A stretch of 64,000 nt of DNA, from the NCBI GenBank assembly GCA_036937835.1, contig CM072870.1:5362001-5426000 (forward strand), given 5' to 3'. Numbering within the stretch: position 1 is the first letter of the stretch; each line of letters starts with the position of its first letter. The stretch comes from Pampus argenteus. Taxonomy: Eukaryota; Chordata; Actinopteri; Scombriformes; Stromateidae. The translations under genes and the position numbers were made by a program. The notes beneath the pieces are model-generated. The model was not told the origin of the DNA. It worked only from the letters and a program-made list of their open reading frames with translations, and did not search any database. Below are positions 19,918-34,900 of this stretch, piece after piece.

Positions 19918-22900
19918 GTAAGTTTCTCTCACTGGTAATTTACATGTGAAACTAACAGAGTTATACATGTTGTTTGTTTATACGCATTAAAAGCACTAAA
20001 TTATTTGATTCTTATTAGCAGAAGCCAATATCAGGAAAGAATTATATTAACTACTGTATGCACCAAGCCTTGTGGTCCTGTGTTGTCAAGTTTGCCCACT
20101 CTCTGGGATTTTCCACTGTTACTCCCAGCATGCCTTTCTAGACAGTGCTTGTCAGAGTAGTGAGTAAGGGGGATTTACATTTAAGAAAGTGCTGACAAGT
20201 TCAATCTCAGAATACAAAAAACTCTGCAGGCTTACATGTATCTGTCAGACTGATTGGAATGAAACTGAGATACTGCCAAATACCCAGTAATTTACAGCTG
20301 TTAAAGGCAAACCAAAGGGAGAGTAAACAAACACACTAAAGGCTACAAACATGAATAATGAAAATAATGTGATATCATTGTTCTATATCAATTAATGTAA
20401 ACCTCTGGATGATGTCATTTAGTGCCACAGCCCACCACACGAACCTTATCTAACTAAAAGTGAATACTGTGCTTCTCAGGAATGTGTGTGTTACTTATGA
20501 CCTTTTAGACGCCAACAAGAACTCATATGAATGTGAATAATAATCTGGGATCCCTACATAAGAAATAGATGGAAAATGTTACTATAGTGTTTATTATAGC
20601 TTTTATAATGGTTCACACCTGGTACAGAATATGACTGTTAGACCTCTAAAAGGTAGGAGATCAAAGTCATTAGGGTTCCCCCTTTTGGAAAATGAATGTC
20701 TGTCCCAGGTTTTACTGGCAATCATTTCAATAGTCAGTCTGAAGCTTGCTGTAGAGGGAAAGCCAGCCGATAACAATGTAAGAGGGAATCAAACAGATAA
20801 TTCATTTTGGACCAAAATGGTAAATTGACTAAATATGTAAAATATGTCACATATTCTTACTTTAATGTACAATCATACTGAATTTATGTCTGTTATAGTG
20901 ATGGGAAAGTAAGATTGGCCAGTCACATTTGCATAGCAGCCAGACCCTGGCAGTGGCAACAACTTTGGCTTTGTTGTTGACTAGTGACAAAAAAAAAACT
21001 ACACATGCAAGTGTAATCAAATGTTTGGTTTTTTTTAAAAAAAAAAAACCTGCTTATTTATTGTTTATTACTTGAATATTTTATTTCCTATAGCAGGAAA
21101 TGTGTTGCTGTTCTGTTTCTGGGTCATGGTTTTGGAAAGCTGGGTTGTGGTCATATATATATATGTTGGGTAGAAGTGGGCGGAGTTTAGGTATGTTGTA
21201 GGGTTTGCCAGCAGATGTAATTAGAGGAAACTGTCACAGTTGCAACATATAAATTGGCTTCAAAATTCAGCAGTGGTTTTCTTCACTTTGGAACATGACC
21301 CAAATATTATAATAACTGACTAAACAGCTAGCCCGACAAAGTCTTTCAAGTTGGCAACAATCTGGCGCTAACCTCACTGAGAATTGATTGTACGTTCCTC
21401 TTTTCTATGTTGCACATCTTGAGTACTGTACTGTTTATGAATGCTGGTTTCACAATGTGCGACTTTGGAGCTGAGCTCACTCCGGCTTTAATCTGCAACA
21501 TCCCATGTTGTTTTTCTGTGGTAGCACAGGAATAATTACCCAGTAGGAGGCATGCTAGCTCGCGCTCCAAAAAAGTGCGGTTCGCGTTTTTCATGCTTTC
21601 AGTCTGATTGCCGCCATAGGTTATTATTTCAAAAGTTCTTCTGTATTCTCTTGAGGCTTGAACCACACTCCAGAGAGCTGACTTTTACAGAAACAATAGC
21701 AGTGTAGTCAGTATGTGCTGTGGGTAGAGCAAACATAATTTCTCCCACAATGCCAGGATCTCCAACACAATGAAGTCACGTATGAAGTTTTCCTCTAAAT
21801 TCTTCCTCGTACGGCAAGATGCATTGTTGTACTGTGTCACAAGGGACAGATATTTACAGTAAGAAAACCAATGCCCTTTCCTCCAAAGTGCACTGGCATC
21901 GAGTGCAAGTCTTCAGATGCTCTTAAGTTGACTTTTGAACAGCTAAAATACAGGCGAATCAACGCTTTTTGATCCATTTTCAAGGCTGAAAATGTTTTAT
22001 TTATCCTTTTCATACACGTAACACCTCAGCCTAATTTTCATCCCTCTCTCCTTTTCTGTCTATTTCTATCATCTCGCAGCATCTGTGTAAACAGTCCCAT
22101 CTGCCCTCTAAACTCGTCAGGAGAGCTGTTACGTAATGTTTAGATTAGTCTGCAATGAGTCTTCTCTTCGTAATGCAATCCAGGATCTGGGCCTCTCATA
22201 ACTCTTAAAAGTCAGGCTGAAATCACCTTAACGTTCATATTTCAAGTCTCTGCTCTGCTGCTTCACTCTACTTTTTTGCTGTTTATACCTTTTTTTTCCA
22301 TCCCATATCCTTACTACCATTTTGTGGTTGTCTCTCCTCAACTTGCCAGAACTGCTATTTTGTGAAGGATATATCGTGGACGTTTAGACGAAGTTGGGTC
22401 TCGCAGTCAAATGAAGTATTGTAGGAGCCTTGCCAGATATTAATTTGAAGCACTTGCCAGAAACGGCTCCGGCAGGATGCTGGTTATTCTGGAGGCACGA
22501 CGCTGGGCGCTGGTTGCTCACTGAAGCAGCGCAATTGGGTGCAAGAGTACTTTCTCCTCTTATAGCCTTTTCTTGATTTTTACAGGCTTAATTAATGACA
22601 AAGCTATTACTGAGAATTGGTCTTCAGATATCCATTGTAGAACCATATAATCTTACAATGTGATTGTGAAATGAAACACTAACTGGAAAAAGCAATTATA
22701 TTGTGCTCATATTCAGAGTCCATATGTTTAAATCTAGGGCTTTGCTTGAAAGTAAACAACTCTCTTTTAGTCTGCATTTTTTGTACACTCTTGGCAGACA
22801 AGAGTCAATATAAAGCCAAAAGTGGTTGTAATGTTTTTTTTCTCCCCTCACAGTTGAGCAAAAGTTTCGTTTTTTTTTATTTTTTTTTTATATCCACAAT

Positions 22901-25900
22901 GCTTCCTTCGGGCCAGCGAGAGTGGGACTGCCAAAATGCATTGTGCAAGCGCTGTAATTTGAGAGGTGGGGTGGCCTAGGGGGCGGGCGGAGAGAGGCAG
23001 GCGCAGGCGTGGGTCGTCTGGTCCAAATCGACACACTCCACACACGTACAGCGTGCCAAACCGACAAAGTCCCTTCCAGCATGCTAAACCAGATGTTGCC
23101 CTGTGATTCATGTGAGGAGTCGGAGCAGCACAGCACAGAGGCAGTGTGCTGCTAAGCAGAGTGGTTGGGATGTTTACGTAGCAACAGGAATCCCGTGTTT
23201 GTCTAATTACAGGTCTGCTCTCCGCCATGGTGAGGCCTTTATCTTGACAGTGCTGTCAGGGAGGCGATAACCATGCTGGCCCTCTCTGTTTATATCTCTT
23301 GCTTATTAAATGAAGGTCACCCCAGTATTACCCAGTTCAATTAACAGCACTGAATATGTTAGTTTTTTGACTGATGTCAAATCACAAGTAGGCCCGCGGT
23401 AAAGATAAACCTTCTAAAGGATGAGTCTACTTTTCCTTAATCTTTCGGTCTGCTCACTTAATCTGCCACTTTTCTCTCAGTAACACAAACACTCTCACAC
23501 AAGGAGGAGCACCTGAATGAAGTGCAGCAGACAGGTCTCATATCTTCATCCAAGGGCTATCATATGTTGTCAGGATGCTTACGCAAATCTGCGGGAGTAA
23601 ACTGAATCCAGCCCCCCCGCTCCCCTCTCTCTCTCTCTCTGTCTCCACAGTTCCAGTAAGCAGGCGTGTAAATAATTCTGGTCGAAGCCAGTAATGGGAG
23701 ACAGCTGGGGTGATTGTGCTTTTTCCATTGTGTTTCACAGCCCTGTGAATAACAAAAAAAAAGCCACTGGAGCTGGGGAGAGTTAGAGTAAAAGAGTTAT
23801 GCGCTGTGTGACTTCATTGAAGAAAGAGAGAGTAATCATAAAAAACTGTGCTCCCCTCTGTTCAGATAACCTTCAGAAGCAGTGTATTGTGTTCTCCTCA
23901 TATGGTAATGGAGTTTTTCTGTTTTTTTATTGTTATTTCTCAACCATCACCAGTGTGAGTTTATTAGAACTTAACCTGCTTAATAACCAACTTTTGTGTG
24001 CATGATTCTGTATCGGCAAACTACTCCTAATGCGAGATGCTCTCTGAAGGCTTCCATGTGGTGTCTTTCATCACGCCAACCCCTCTTGGGACCTCACCTT
24101 CCTTAGTCCATTTCCACCAGATGAGTTCTGCAGAAAGGCCATGTCCTAATTTTGGAATGATCATGCAAAAAGAGCCCTGAATAACAGATATTTTCCTTTG
24201 ATAACAAACACAGGCACACTTGGAAATGCTCTCTTTTTTTTCCACTTGTTTTGACAGATTTCATGTAACTAATAGAAAGCAGTTGTGATCTAATTTGCTG
24301 TAGCAATAAAAATAAGATGCAGTGGATGTAACAATAGTTAAAATCTATTATGTCTTTTTGAAGCAGACCTGCACCCATTAAAGGAAAATGAACACTTTAT
24401 AATCATCAGAGGTTTTCCATGTTTTCTTAATATAGCATTTCCTCAACATCATGTATATATTATCTGTTGTCTTTGTATGTTTCAATGAAGTTTATTTTTT
24501 ATTGTCTATTGACTTTTCTAACCAACCCATAATTCATCACACTTTCCATTTGTTAACTGCCCAGTAAAGAGGCCCTCCCAGCGCCTTTTTGTGCATGTCA
24601 ATACACGAGGCAGCATGGCATTTGACAAGTCATTCTTCTTTTCCCTCCCTCTCTTGAAGATGAAGAAGCCCAGTGGAATGTAGCTTGTGTGAAAACGCTG
24701 TCTGCTTTGCCCTTTCTCACCTCTCTGGCTCCTTCACACTGGGCTCACACACTGGCTCAAAGGCCCAGCATTGTTTCGCTCTTCGCTTTCCGTTGATGGC
24801 AACCTGCTGGTTCTCAAAGGCTCCTGTTATTACATCTGAATGATGGTGTTTTTGTAAAATGTCACGAGAACAAAGACAATCTTTTTAGCTCTATTTGATT
24901 GGTGTAGCCTTAAAAAAAAAATCTATCAATGCCCTAAATGTGCTCGTTCCTATGGATTTAGCTCATCTGATGATTTTTTTCCCCAGGAAATGAAAGGATG
25001 TGTGTCCGTATGTCAATTTGGGATGTTAGATTACAATGATATGGCTAAACATGGCTCATCTTGATACCCAGAAGCACTATCGTTGCGATTCAGATCAGCA
25101 TGTTGGCAGTCAGCTTTATAGCTTGTGGTCTGTTGAGACATGAAATGGATACATGTGACATTATAAACCTTCAAATGCAAGTGCATGATTTACAGTATTG
25201 TGTAGGCTCTATAACATTTTTGCTAACCTTATGATGAATGATTAAAGATGGTAAAATTGAACTTGTCCACCAGATTGACACCACTGCTTACATTTAATAC
25301 TGTATGTTGAGAAACTTTCTTGCAAGGCTGGGGTTTTAACACGCACAAAATCAGGATGATATAAAGTAGGACAAGAATGGTGACCTCATGTTTCACCTCC
25401 CTGCCTCCCCTACTGGGTCTGAATCTTGTTGAAGATGATGTGACTGCTTCTCCCGAACCCCCACCAAGCTGCTGTCAAAGAACACGTCTTTTGCAGGCAT
25501 CTATGATTGATGAGTGATATGTCCTTGGAACAGCAGGACAGACATGTCTTTATGTTGCCCCTTTTCAACCAGTAAAGGCAGTTCTGATCGGATATGGCAC
25601 TGTGCTAGCTGAGTCCTCTTATCACATCTCAACAGTGCGTACAGTCTGGCGGAAACCTTCCCACACAACCGCAATAGTTTTACATCTGATGCATTTTACC
25701 CTCTTCGTCTACCATTATCACCCAAGCCTTCACTTCTTTTGGTTTAGCTCAGGATGTGACAATAGAAATACTGTTCATGCTTTACATTTGATTTGAGTTG
25801 CTTTAGTTGACCGATAATGGACGAGTGTGCGCGAAAGGTTCTCAGCTGGTTTTATCCAGCTTTATAGAAACTCCAACAGCCAGTTCTTGTTCTTGTGACT

Positions 25901-28900
25901 GTGTTGACAACTTTTTTGTCTTTTGATGTTATAGGTCCAGACAGCACATGTCAGCACCCATCAGTAAAGACATACTGTAGTAACACAGCCAGTAAAGTCT
26001 TTAGTCATATGCACACATACTTGGTCTCTCCCAGCTGTCTCATTTTACACAGTGGCTCCTGTGTTCCTCTGAGAATTAGTCATGTCATCCATCTCTTCAA
26101 AGCCCTCTGATTTATGTCTGTGTTCAGAGGTAGAGAGAAATGGACCCACTTCCGTCTTCTTTGCTTGCCCGAGGCTTTGTATGCTGCTCGTAATTGGTCA
26201 AGTTTTTTTTTTTTTCAGCTAATGCTGATGGTTTACCAACAGGTGCCTGCTTCATCTGTCAGGGCAGATGAATAATAACTGGGCTGTGTTTTACTCACCT
26301 TTCAGTGTTCAGAATATCATAACTCATGTATATTTATTTTAGGGCTGAGTGATATGTCAGGAAAAAAAAAACCTGGGGATAATTCATGATTTTTTTTCCC
26401 TCTGCAAAATGCAGGAAATGTAAAACAAAAGACCTGCACCACCTGCAAGGCTGTTAGTGCTAACCATATTTTTAAAAGATTACAGGTTATCCCATACATG
26501 CTTCAACTAAACATACAAGTATGTCCAGTTTAATAATCAGTTTAAACATGGATCCTGTAAACTGAGTCATGTTTGCAAATAGTTTCACTATTCGTGTTGC
26601 AGTTTACAGGATAGTTGAGACCCAAAGCAGCTAATGTAGCCAGCAATCATCCACATTACCTCCTGACACAAAATAACCTTTTTGCGCATGCTGTAATAAC
26701 TCGTATTTTCATGATGTAGATATTTTACACGTCATGCAAAACAAAAATTCAAATGGATCAAATTATTTCTATATACTGCCCGTCCCATATTTGTTTAAAG
26801 TTATTTGGGATATATGCTTATTTGCTTCCTTGCCTAGAGTTAAGCGACAATAGCGATACCGCTCTCATATCTTTATGCAGCCAGGTAATTAGCTTAGCAT
26901 AAAGACTGTAATCAAAGGGAAACAACTAGCCTAACTCTGTCCAAAGATTAAAAAAAATCTCTAAAGCTCACTGCGAGCAACTATTTTACATTACAGAGCC
27001 AAGCTAGCTCTTCTCCCTTTGTTCTAGCTTCATATTTAATGTCCCAATATGAGAATGGTATCAATATTGTAATAAAAGAAATCAGACAATTTAGCAATTC
27101 ATATCATAGAGAGATACATTTTTACCAGCACTGTTTCCTTTGTATTCAGTGCCTTTATTGTTGCTGCTGGTTTAACTCCGACACCGGGATATTTATTGTC
27201 TAAACACCTGTTAACATACTTAACAACTGGAAGAAGCCGTGCCTGCATGTCCATACTTGCTCCAGTCACACATAGACAGTGTATCTACTGTTTTTTAAAC
27301 TGTTTCTATAGTTGACAAGATTAAGGTAGATGAACCTTGCAATAAAAAGATTTTGGGTGATATTGAATTACAGATGGGATGTTTGACTTTGGTTTTCACA
27401 CTTTGATAGGAGAGTTTACGACTTCCCTAATGGAGTTCAAACTCACTGCCCTCCTCCCTTCATCCCATTCCAGCTTCCTCCTCTTGTGCCTCCAATTTTA
27501 CAGTCGAGAGATAAATCCTTTTCATAGGCCAGCCAGCGAAGTGATCTTACACTACCCTTATGAAAGGCTTTATTCACTTCCTGTAGTAGTGACTCAGGGT
27601 TCAGGGGTGAGTGGGCTGCGCTAGTGTCAACACTGCAGAGCTAGTGATTCTTTAGTCCCAAGCCCCTTAGGAAAACAAAAGCAGGCAGAATATTACGTTC
27701 ACTAAAGTTGTTTGCATGGTTCATGGTCCATGGGAAATGTGCCCTGCAGTAGAAAACAAGAGGCCAGAGGATTCATTTAATCCTGTGGTTCATATGGGAA
27801 CTGGGATGTCTTGGGTGGGGAGGAGATATATTGAAACAAAGAGGCCCCTTTGCACAACTTCATTTTTCTGTTTTATTATATATTTGCATTGTTAGACAAG
27901 TGTATTTTTTGTTAAGCTTCATTTTCCTCATCTTGTATGTCTTGTTCATATAGGGAATCCTAGCATATGGTTTACGAAGCATGTGTTTTCAATAGTGAAG
28001 ATTTCTTCACCCCTTTGACTTGATGCATCTCAAGAAACACAATCACCCTGCATGCTGAAGGATACTGGAAACAAGACGCGAGGATGTGTCTACACACATA
28101 CACACACACATGGGGGGAAGGTTCTGTTTGTTTATCTTTGGAAATGGCTTTGTGGGAATATCAGATTTGTCCCTAACTGGCACGGAAATTGACATCACTT
28201 CCTGTACCCAAATCTTGGCTCCGTGCCGCAGTGTGGAAAGCAACTAAGTGCATTCTTTAGAAACAGAGGCGTTTATCTCTAGTAAGACAGAAGAAGATTG
28301 TATTGACAAATTCACCTCGCAGGGAGGGAGGGTCCTACTTTTGTAGTCTTTCAGTTCTGAATTCAAAAATTAAAACGCACGGTCCACTTTTCAGTTTTGT
28401 GTACTGTGTTAATATTGGACTTTGATCAGAAATTTAAAAGGGACTGAAGCTTCGATGATCCAGTATAAGATGGATAATTATGTCAAGAGCTGAAACTACA
28501 GTATTAGTTGATTTGTAATTAGCAGCCATTTAGATAACTCTGGGCTTTAAGTTTTTTTCATTACTAACATTTTATAGAAATGAATTGATTAATCAAGAAA
28601 ATGAATCAATAGAGTAAGGAAATTGTGCTGCAGCCTTAATTTTCAATATTTTTTTATATATTTTTTTTTTATTCTTTTAGGTTGGTTGATTGCTTAATAT
28701 CAAATGTGAACATATAACGTCATGCAGCATGAGAGTAAAGTATTCACTTCAAAACTGCTGATGTGGGATACGTTCAGGGAAAGTACAGACACAGAACACT
28801 TACGAGCATTACAAACTCATCACAGCATTGTTTCAACAAGGTTTTTACAGTTATATTTAAGTATGTGGCTGATTTTGTCAAACTTTTAAAACAACAGGTC

Positions 28901-31900
28901 CAGACTAATCATTTACAGGAACTGCGAGGCAACCAGTAATATACATAATGTCAATTTATATAGTAATTGTGTGAGTGAGTGTCTCTACCCTTATATGTGA
29001 CTGCACTTAGAGGGAGCTTTTTTAAAAATAAAGTTTAAAATAACTCATTTTTATCACTCATGATGACAATCTTCTGAACTTTAATAACACATCTGAAAGA
29101 GATATTAGTGCTTAAATCACAAAGGAGGTTATAGTCCAAAAGGAGCTAGCTGAAAAGTGTCTAGTGACATCACTACCTGGACCTGACACTGTTGAAATAA
29201 CTCAGAGTGGGTTGGCTTTCAGCGTATTTATACAATTTCTCCCTCCTTAATTTGGATTTACGGCGTTTACTTCCTGTCTTACCTCTAACACTATCACAGT
29301 CAAGCTTAAATGCATTTCAGGCCATGTATAATAATAATAATAAAAGGATCAATCAATATCTTTTCACACAAAATAAATTCCTCTAGTGCGTGGTCTTGTA
29401 ATGCCATATCCAGTGTTGCTGTTACAAAAAAAAGGTATGACGGTAGAAATATACGTTTAACCCGGGGTGGTTGGGATGAAAAAGAAGCAAAGTTTCACAT
29501 CGATCACTGTGGTCTTACATGTTTTTTACTCATTGTGTAGAATGAGTCACACTGCGGGGGATTGTGCTCGTCACCTATGCAGAAAGCAACCAAAAAATGT
29601 AACTGATGTATAGTAAAATAAAGCCCCCTGTTCCTTGTGTTTATTGCAAAGTAAATTTTAATTTAATGTTATGTGAATTGCAATTTTATATTTCTGTTTG
29701 CAACGTACACATTTGAATTATCTCCAGATAATTTTAGATTTAAGAACAAATGCCAAAATCATCTGATTCCAGCTTCTCAAATGTGATTATTATTATTTTT
29801 TAAACTCAATATCTTTGAGTTGTTGACTGTTGGTCGACTGCTATCATATCTTCAACAGACATTTGAACTGATTTCATCTCACTCTTAAAATGCGAATTCA
29901 GCTGCTTTCAGCACATAAACTCAATTTCTCGCCTGTTTGTTGATAGATTAGATCAGTTCCTGATCAGTGCTTCACCTTAACTGAATCTTTTTCAATTCAA
30001 CTGTGACTCCATTATGTGCTTACACCAATACTGAAACTTCTACTTCTTTTTATCTTTTACCTTTTTAACTTTAAGTATCAGACCAAAGTGGCCGGGTGGA
30101 CACAATTGCAGCACAGGCCTCACTAACTTCCTGTGACTGTGCCCACCCACAGCTGAAGAGGGTAAATGTAAGATGGAAGTTTATGATCTGAATCAGTCTG
30201 TCATTTCTTCCACCTAGTAACCTAAAAAACATTTTCACAGCTAAAACCGCAGTCTTTATACACAGTTAAATGTGGTCTTTCACACCTGAAATCTGTGTTT
30301 TCATGCCTTTGACTTTAAAGGCCTAATGTCCCAAGCTGATCTGCTGGATTCTGGATACAAACATGTTTTGATGCATCCCATTGCCTATGTGAAGCCTGAT
30401 CTATTTCTGATTATTTGTTTACTCCAGGTATGCCAGCTGCTCAGTAACAACACAGGAGTGTCTCCTAACACACAGGGTTAGTGGTTGGTACCACTATGTT
30501 ACCACCCAGTCGGGTTTGGGTTGTTTTGAACAGTTTCATATCTTTTCCGCTGTTAAAACAGTGTCAGAAATCCCAGCATGCAAAGCTCAGAGTAGATTTG
30601 AGTCTCTAAAAAGAGTCTGTTGAATCTCTGCAAAGTATTTTCAGAGACTCTTGACTCAATTTTTGAAGAATTGCAACTATTGCATTACATAAACATATTT
30701 AAAGGTACAATATGTAAGATTTGGTGAATTTATACTCCACCCTCTAAACCAGTTACTCTACGCTATGTTGGTGTATTATCAGTGCTATGTTAGCTAGTCA
30801 ACTAGGTAACTAGAACTTTGACTAAATATGAAAGCAAAATCAATTCAGTGCTAATATTAAAATAAATCTAACCTAGACGATAAACTGAGACTGATGCATT
30901 GTGCGCTAGCCAGCTATTTGAAATTCATAGGTACAGATGGTCTGTGTCCTTCAGATCTATGTCTTTCGGTTTTCTCTTTTAAGTGGATTTCTGCATCTGA
31001 AATGAATTTTCAGCCTGCCTGAAATTCATTAGAAGAAGCAGACGAAGACGTCTTTAACATGACTTATTTCTTCACCTTCTGATTATTTTTGGTTTTAAAG
31101 GTCTGAAATTCTTACATAAATCCATATATGTTTGTTGCTGATTTAGACTACCACAGTGCTTTTTGATACCAATGTTAACAAAATGAATCAGGATTCAAAG
31201 TGATATATTGGAGATATTAGTTTGTAATTTGGTACTGTGGTACCACAATATTATGCTAAGCTCCAAGCTACAGAAGTCCCTGGATGGACGCTATGTTTGG
31301 ATTTAAATGTTTGGATAGACTACAGTTAGATTTACAATCTCTGCCATGCATCATAAATACAGCTGCTACTTCAACTTTCTCATTGTTATCATCTCATTAA
31401 AAGTGGCTTAATACGTTTTGGAGATTGCAGTTAGAGATGGGGTAGCAGATTGATCATCGGATTTAGTCGTATCTGTTGGGTTAAGGATGTATTTACCGTA
31501 CAGTCTCGTAGGGGGGCTCAGGCTGGACTTGTTTTTCACACAGAGTGAACAACAGATTCTCTCATTCCTCTGCTGTGGGCGTTTGGCCTGGCCAGCGACA
31601 AGGCACTAGTAGCAGCTGGACAGGACGTAGTCTGTACTACACCGATGACCAAGGAAACAGTACGATGGCTGGATAGATGGGGAGACAGAAGCGGGGGAGA
31701 AAGGCAGGCAGACAGACGAGGTGACAAAAGACACAAAGCTGCAGCAAGGCCAACAGATGCATTTTTTTTTCCCCCCTCACTATAACATTTCTGTCCGTGG
31801 AGATTGTATGTTGATGGCAATAACACATGTGAGGGGTTAGAACTCCTACATGACAGGTGAATGTCTATTGTCAGTTGTTCTGAATCGTTTTGAAGATTCT

Positions 31901-34900
31901 AAGGATTCTCGTAGATGTACTATAGATCATCACAGTGAAACTAAGTCCATATAGCCTATGGTTTAGTCATTTGCAGTGAAAGGTTTGTAATTTATAAACG
32001 AACTACACTGTAGTCGCATGACTTCAACTACACCACCGCTACATTTTGAAAAAGCTACAATTGGAAAATACTGTAAATTGATAAATCTACAAGTTTGAGT
32101 CAGAACAGTTTGCAAAGGTAGAATATAAACACAACCAGAGGCTGTAAAGGCCATTAAGAATTCACAAGTTGGGTATGTATTTTATGTCGGAGAACAAAAC
32201 ATGAAGATCTCTTCTCTCTTTCTCGTTTCAGACATCTAAAGAAAAACCCACTGACTTTGAGACATGTTAACTGGAAGTGCAACAACATTTCCGGGTTTTA
32301 GGACTGATTCCTGCAACACTATACGCCGTTGTTTGCGTTGGCCACTCATTTCAGATCAGATTCAGGCTCAGACATGATATGAGATATATTTGAGAAAGAA
32401 ATAAAATGTCCTGATTGTTACTGTAACTAACTAAAGTGTAAATGCACAGTTATCAGTAGAGCCCAGCATGATCAATATAGACCCAGAAATGAGAAATGTG
32501 CACAATATATCATCTTTAAGATCTAGATAAAACCTGATAAGTTCTCTCTGGAAAACATGAGACTGCAGTTATGGTGAAAATCCAAACAGTTGTGGAGATC
32601 AACCAAAGTTTTGATCCTGGGGATCATTTGACCAGCTGGTGGGGCTAGATGAGAGGTCAGCAGGTAAACAAAATGGTCAGAATCATCCTTTGGGGAGAAT
32701 GAATTCATTTTCCAAATTCTATAAAGGTCTGTTCTCGATTAATAAATCCCAACAAGAACTGATCAAAGTATTGAATACACAGCCTGACTAACGTTGCCTT
32801 TCTTAGGCTTGGAAAAAACATTACCATGAAAACGTTGACTGTCCTACTTTTCTATCCATGTGATACCCTTTTCTCCAACGTGCCTCTTCTTTTTTTTCCA
32901 ATTTAAAGATTCCCAAAATGTATTGTAATCTTTTGGCAGTCTCCCAGAAAGGACTATGTTTTTTTTCTTTGTTTGTCTGGCTGTTGTTTGTTATTCTCCA
33001 TGTGTGAGGGGAAAAAGTGAGTTGGAGTGCCCTCAGACGTGTCTGTGGGAGTGAGGCGTGATGACATGGTTAAAGCAGGAATTGGGTTTTGGTCCTTTGG
33101 GAGGAAAGGGGAGGGGAGGCGGGGGGTGAGAGGCGGGGGGTTGAAACACTGATGCACCACAGGTTTTTGCTATTAAGCCTTGTCCTTTTATCACTAGATC
33201 CAGACCTTGCCATGTTTTAATATATGGATGCTCCCAATAAGGGTTTCTCTCTTAGCTCAGAGTAAAGTCACATGCAACAAGAGACAGTTCACAGTCCATG
33301 ATGAGACATCTGTCAAGGGGGTTGAGATTTGTCTCAAGAGATAAATATGGTAACTTCTGTGTTTTTCTCACAACAAGGAGAGGAGAGGTATGCCATACAT
33401 GATCTCTGGCTTTATGCTGATGCTAACATGGGCTTATTGGACAGCAAGGAAAGAGAAAACAATAGCTATGTGTTCTGAGCATGAAAAAAACAACAAAAAA
33501 AACTTTCCCCCCTAGCTGTACCCCACTGCTGAGGCACAGTGTTTTTTTTTTAAAAGTTTTTTTTTGGAGTCAGTTGGAGAAAATTTAGCATTGTTATCTA
33601 ACTGTCTTTCACTTAGACTTTAATTATTACCAAATGTTCCATCTGATTACTATTGGCAACCCTTGCGTGTTTAGCGTGATGTATTTGAAATGCGAGCCAG
33701 GCTTTGGCTGGCACAAGGCTATGGGGTAAAACACAAACCCCCAGAAAAAACCTGGCCACAGACATTCTCATAGTATACACATCTTTCTAATGGAAAAGAG
33801 CTGTTTTGTACCTCACTCAAACCTCAGTGCCTTGTTTTTGCGCTCCCTTGACTTCATGTAAAACGTGTGCCTTCTTGTGTATGTGCAAGTTATTTAAGTG
33901 GGTCATATGAATGTAAAATGAAAAGGAAGTTTATACTTTAAACGGAACTGAAGCTGCGGTGAATCTTGTCAACCACCTGAAAAGCTTGTGGCTGATGAAA
34001 AGGAAGTGCAGTACCATGCAAGAGCAAATGTGAATGTTAAGTACAGTCCTGTAAACATTAATGAATCTGTAGTCTGAAGTCAAGAAGCTCAGACATTCAC
34101 AGGTTTATAAAAGCCGACTGTAGACAAAACACAGATAGAGATGCAAACAAACTTTACACCCTGCTTGACCCACCGACCCTGTCACTGTTTTTTGTAGTCA
34201 TGGCTACAGTGATGTCAGCGACTCTCTACCAGACAGTAAAAAACATCCCTAATGATTTTGTTTGTAATGCACCAAAACTGATGAAAGTTTGTAATGACTG
34301 ATACAGATATGATAACACTTATAGTTGTTGGAAAGAGCTGCTTTAGGGTCTGGTAAAGTCTGTCTGTCTGTAAAGTCTGGTTCTCTTCCTGATTGATTAG
34401 AGAAGGTCAAATTTGATCATTGAAGGAAAATAAAAATGGCTGAAACTGCCTTTAGGGGAATAATAATGGACATGCACTCAATAGTCAGACTGAATGATAC
34501 TCTATTGTTCTGAAGGAAAAAAATTATTATCATTATGGGGGCATCAGGACTGAACCTACATTTCCATTTTTACCACTATTTACAAACTGTACTTGCCCAG
34601 AAGAAGCAAGTTGCATTTCTTGTTCTACTGTAACACTAGCTGCATTCCTGCTGCATGTCTTTATAACCAAGGGATATTATTGTGCACAAGTGCTCATATG
34701 TGATTTACATTTTTACATTTACATAGAAGTCAGCAACATGTGAGACATGACATTTGAATCCTGCACATACTGTAGCATTTAATACTTATATATATATTTA
34801 TTTATTTATTTTTCCTTTCCTTTCACTGCAGGGCCATTTCGCAGTCCATGTGAATTACTGCCGGTGGGGGTGGGACACCCACTGCAGGCCATGTTGAAGA

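Larger units (their letters stand above)
19918..34831 (+). other. tgfbr3 intron 2 (14.9 kb)
   Basis: The longest intron, separating signal peptide from the mature protein. It contains a GC-box-bearing segment near 22950-23060, an inverted repeat pair at 26804-27070, a possible transposon remnant at 30703-31117 and low-complexity tracts (for example CT-rich at 23625-23641). No protein-coding gene is supported; open frames here are short and not conserved-looking. Confidence 0.7.

Noticed and set aside
22848..23228. Minus-strand open frame of 126 codons in tgfbr3 intron 2
   Set aside because: Composition follows a GC-richer patch, no domain or signal is recognisable, two overlapping frames are open there, and no promoter or splice structure supports it.
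31536..31826. 96-codon minus-strand frame with a serine/leucine-rich sequence
   Set aside because: Pyrimidine-rich simple composition (LSPRLSACLSPPLLSPHL) and a competing overlapping frame; no evidence of a gene.
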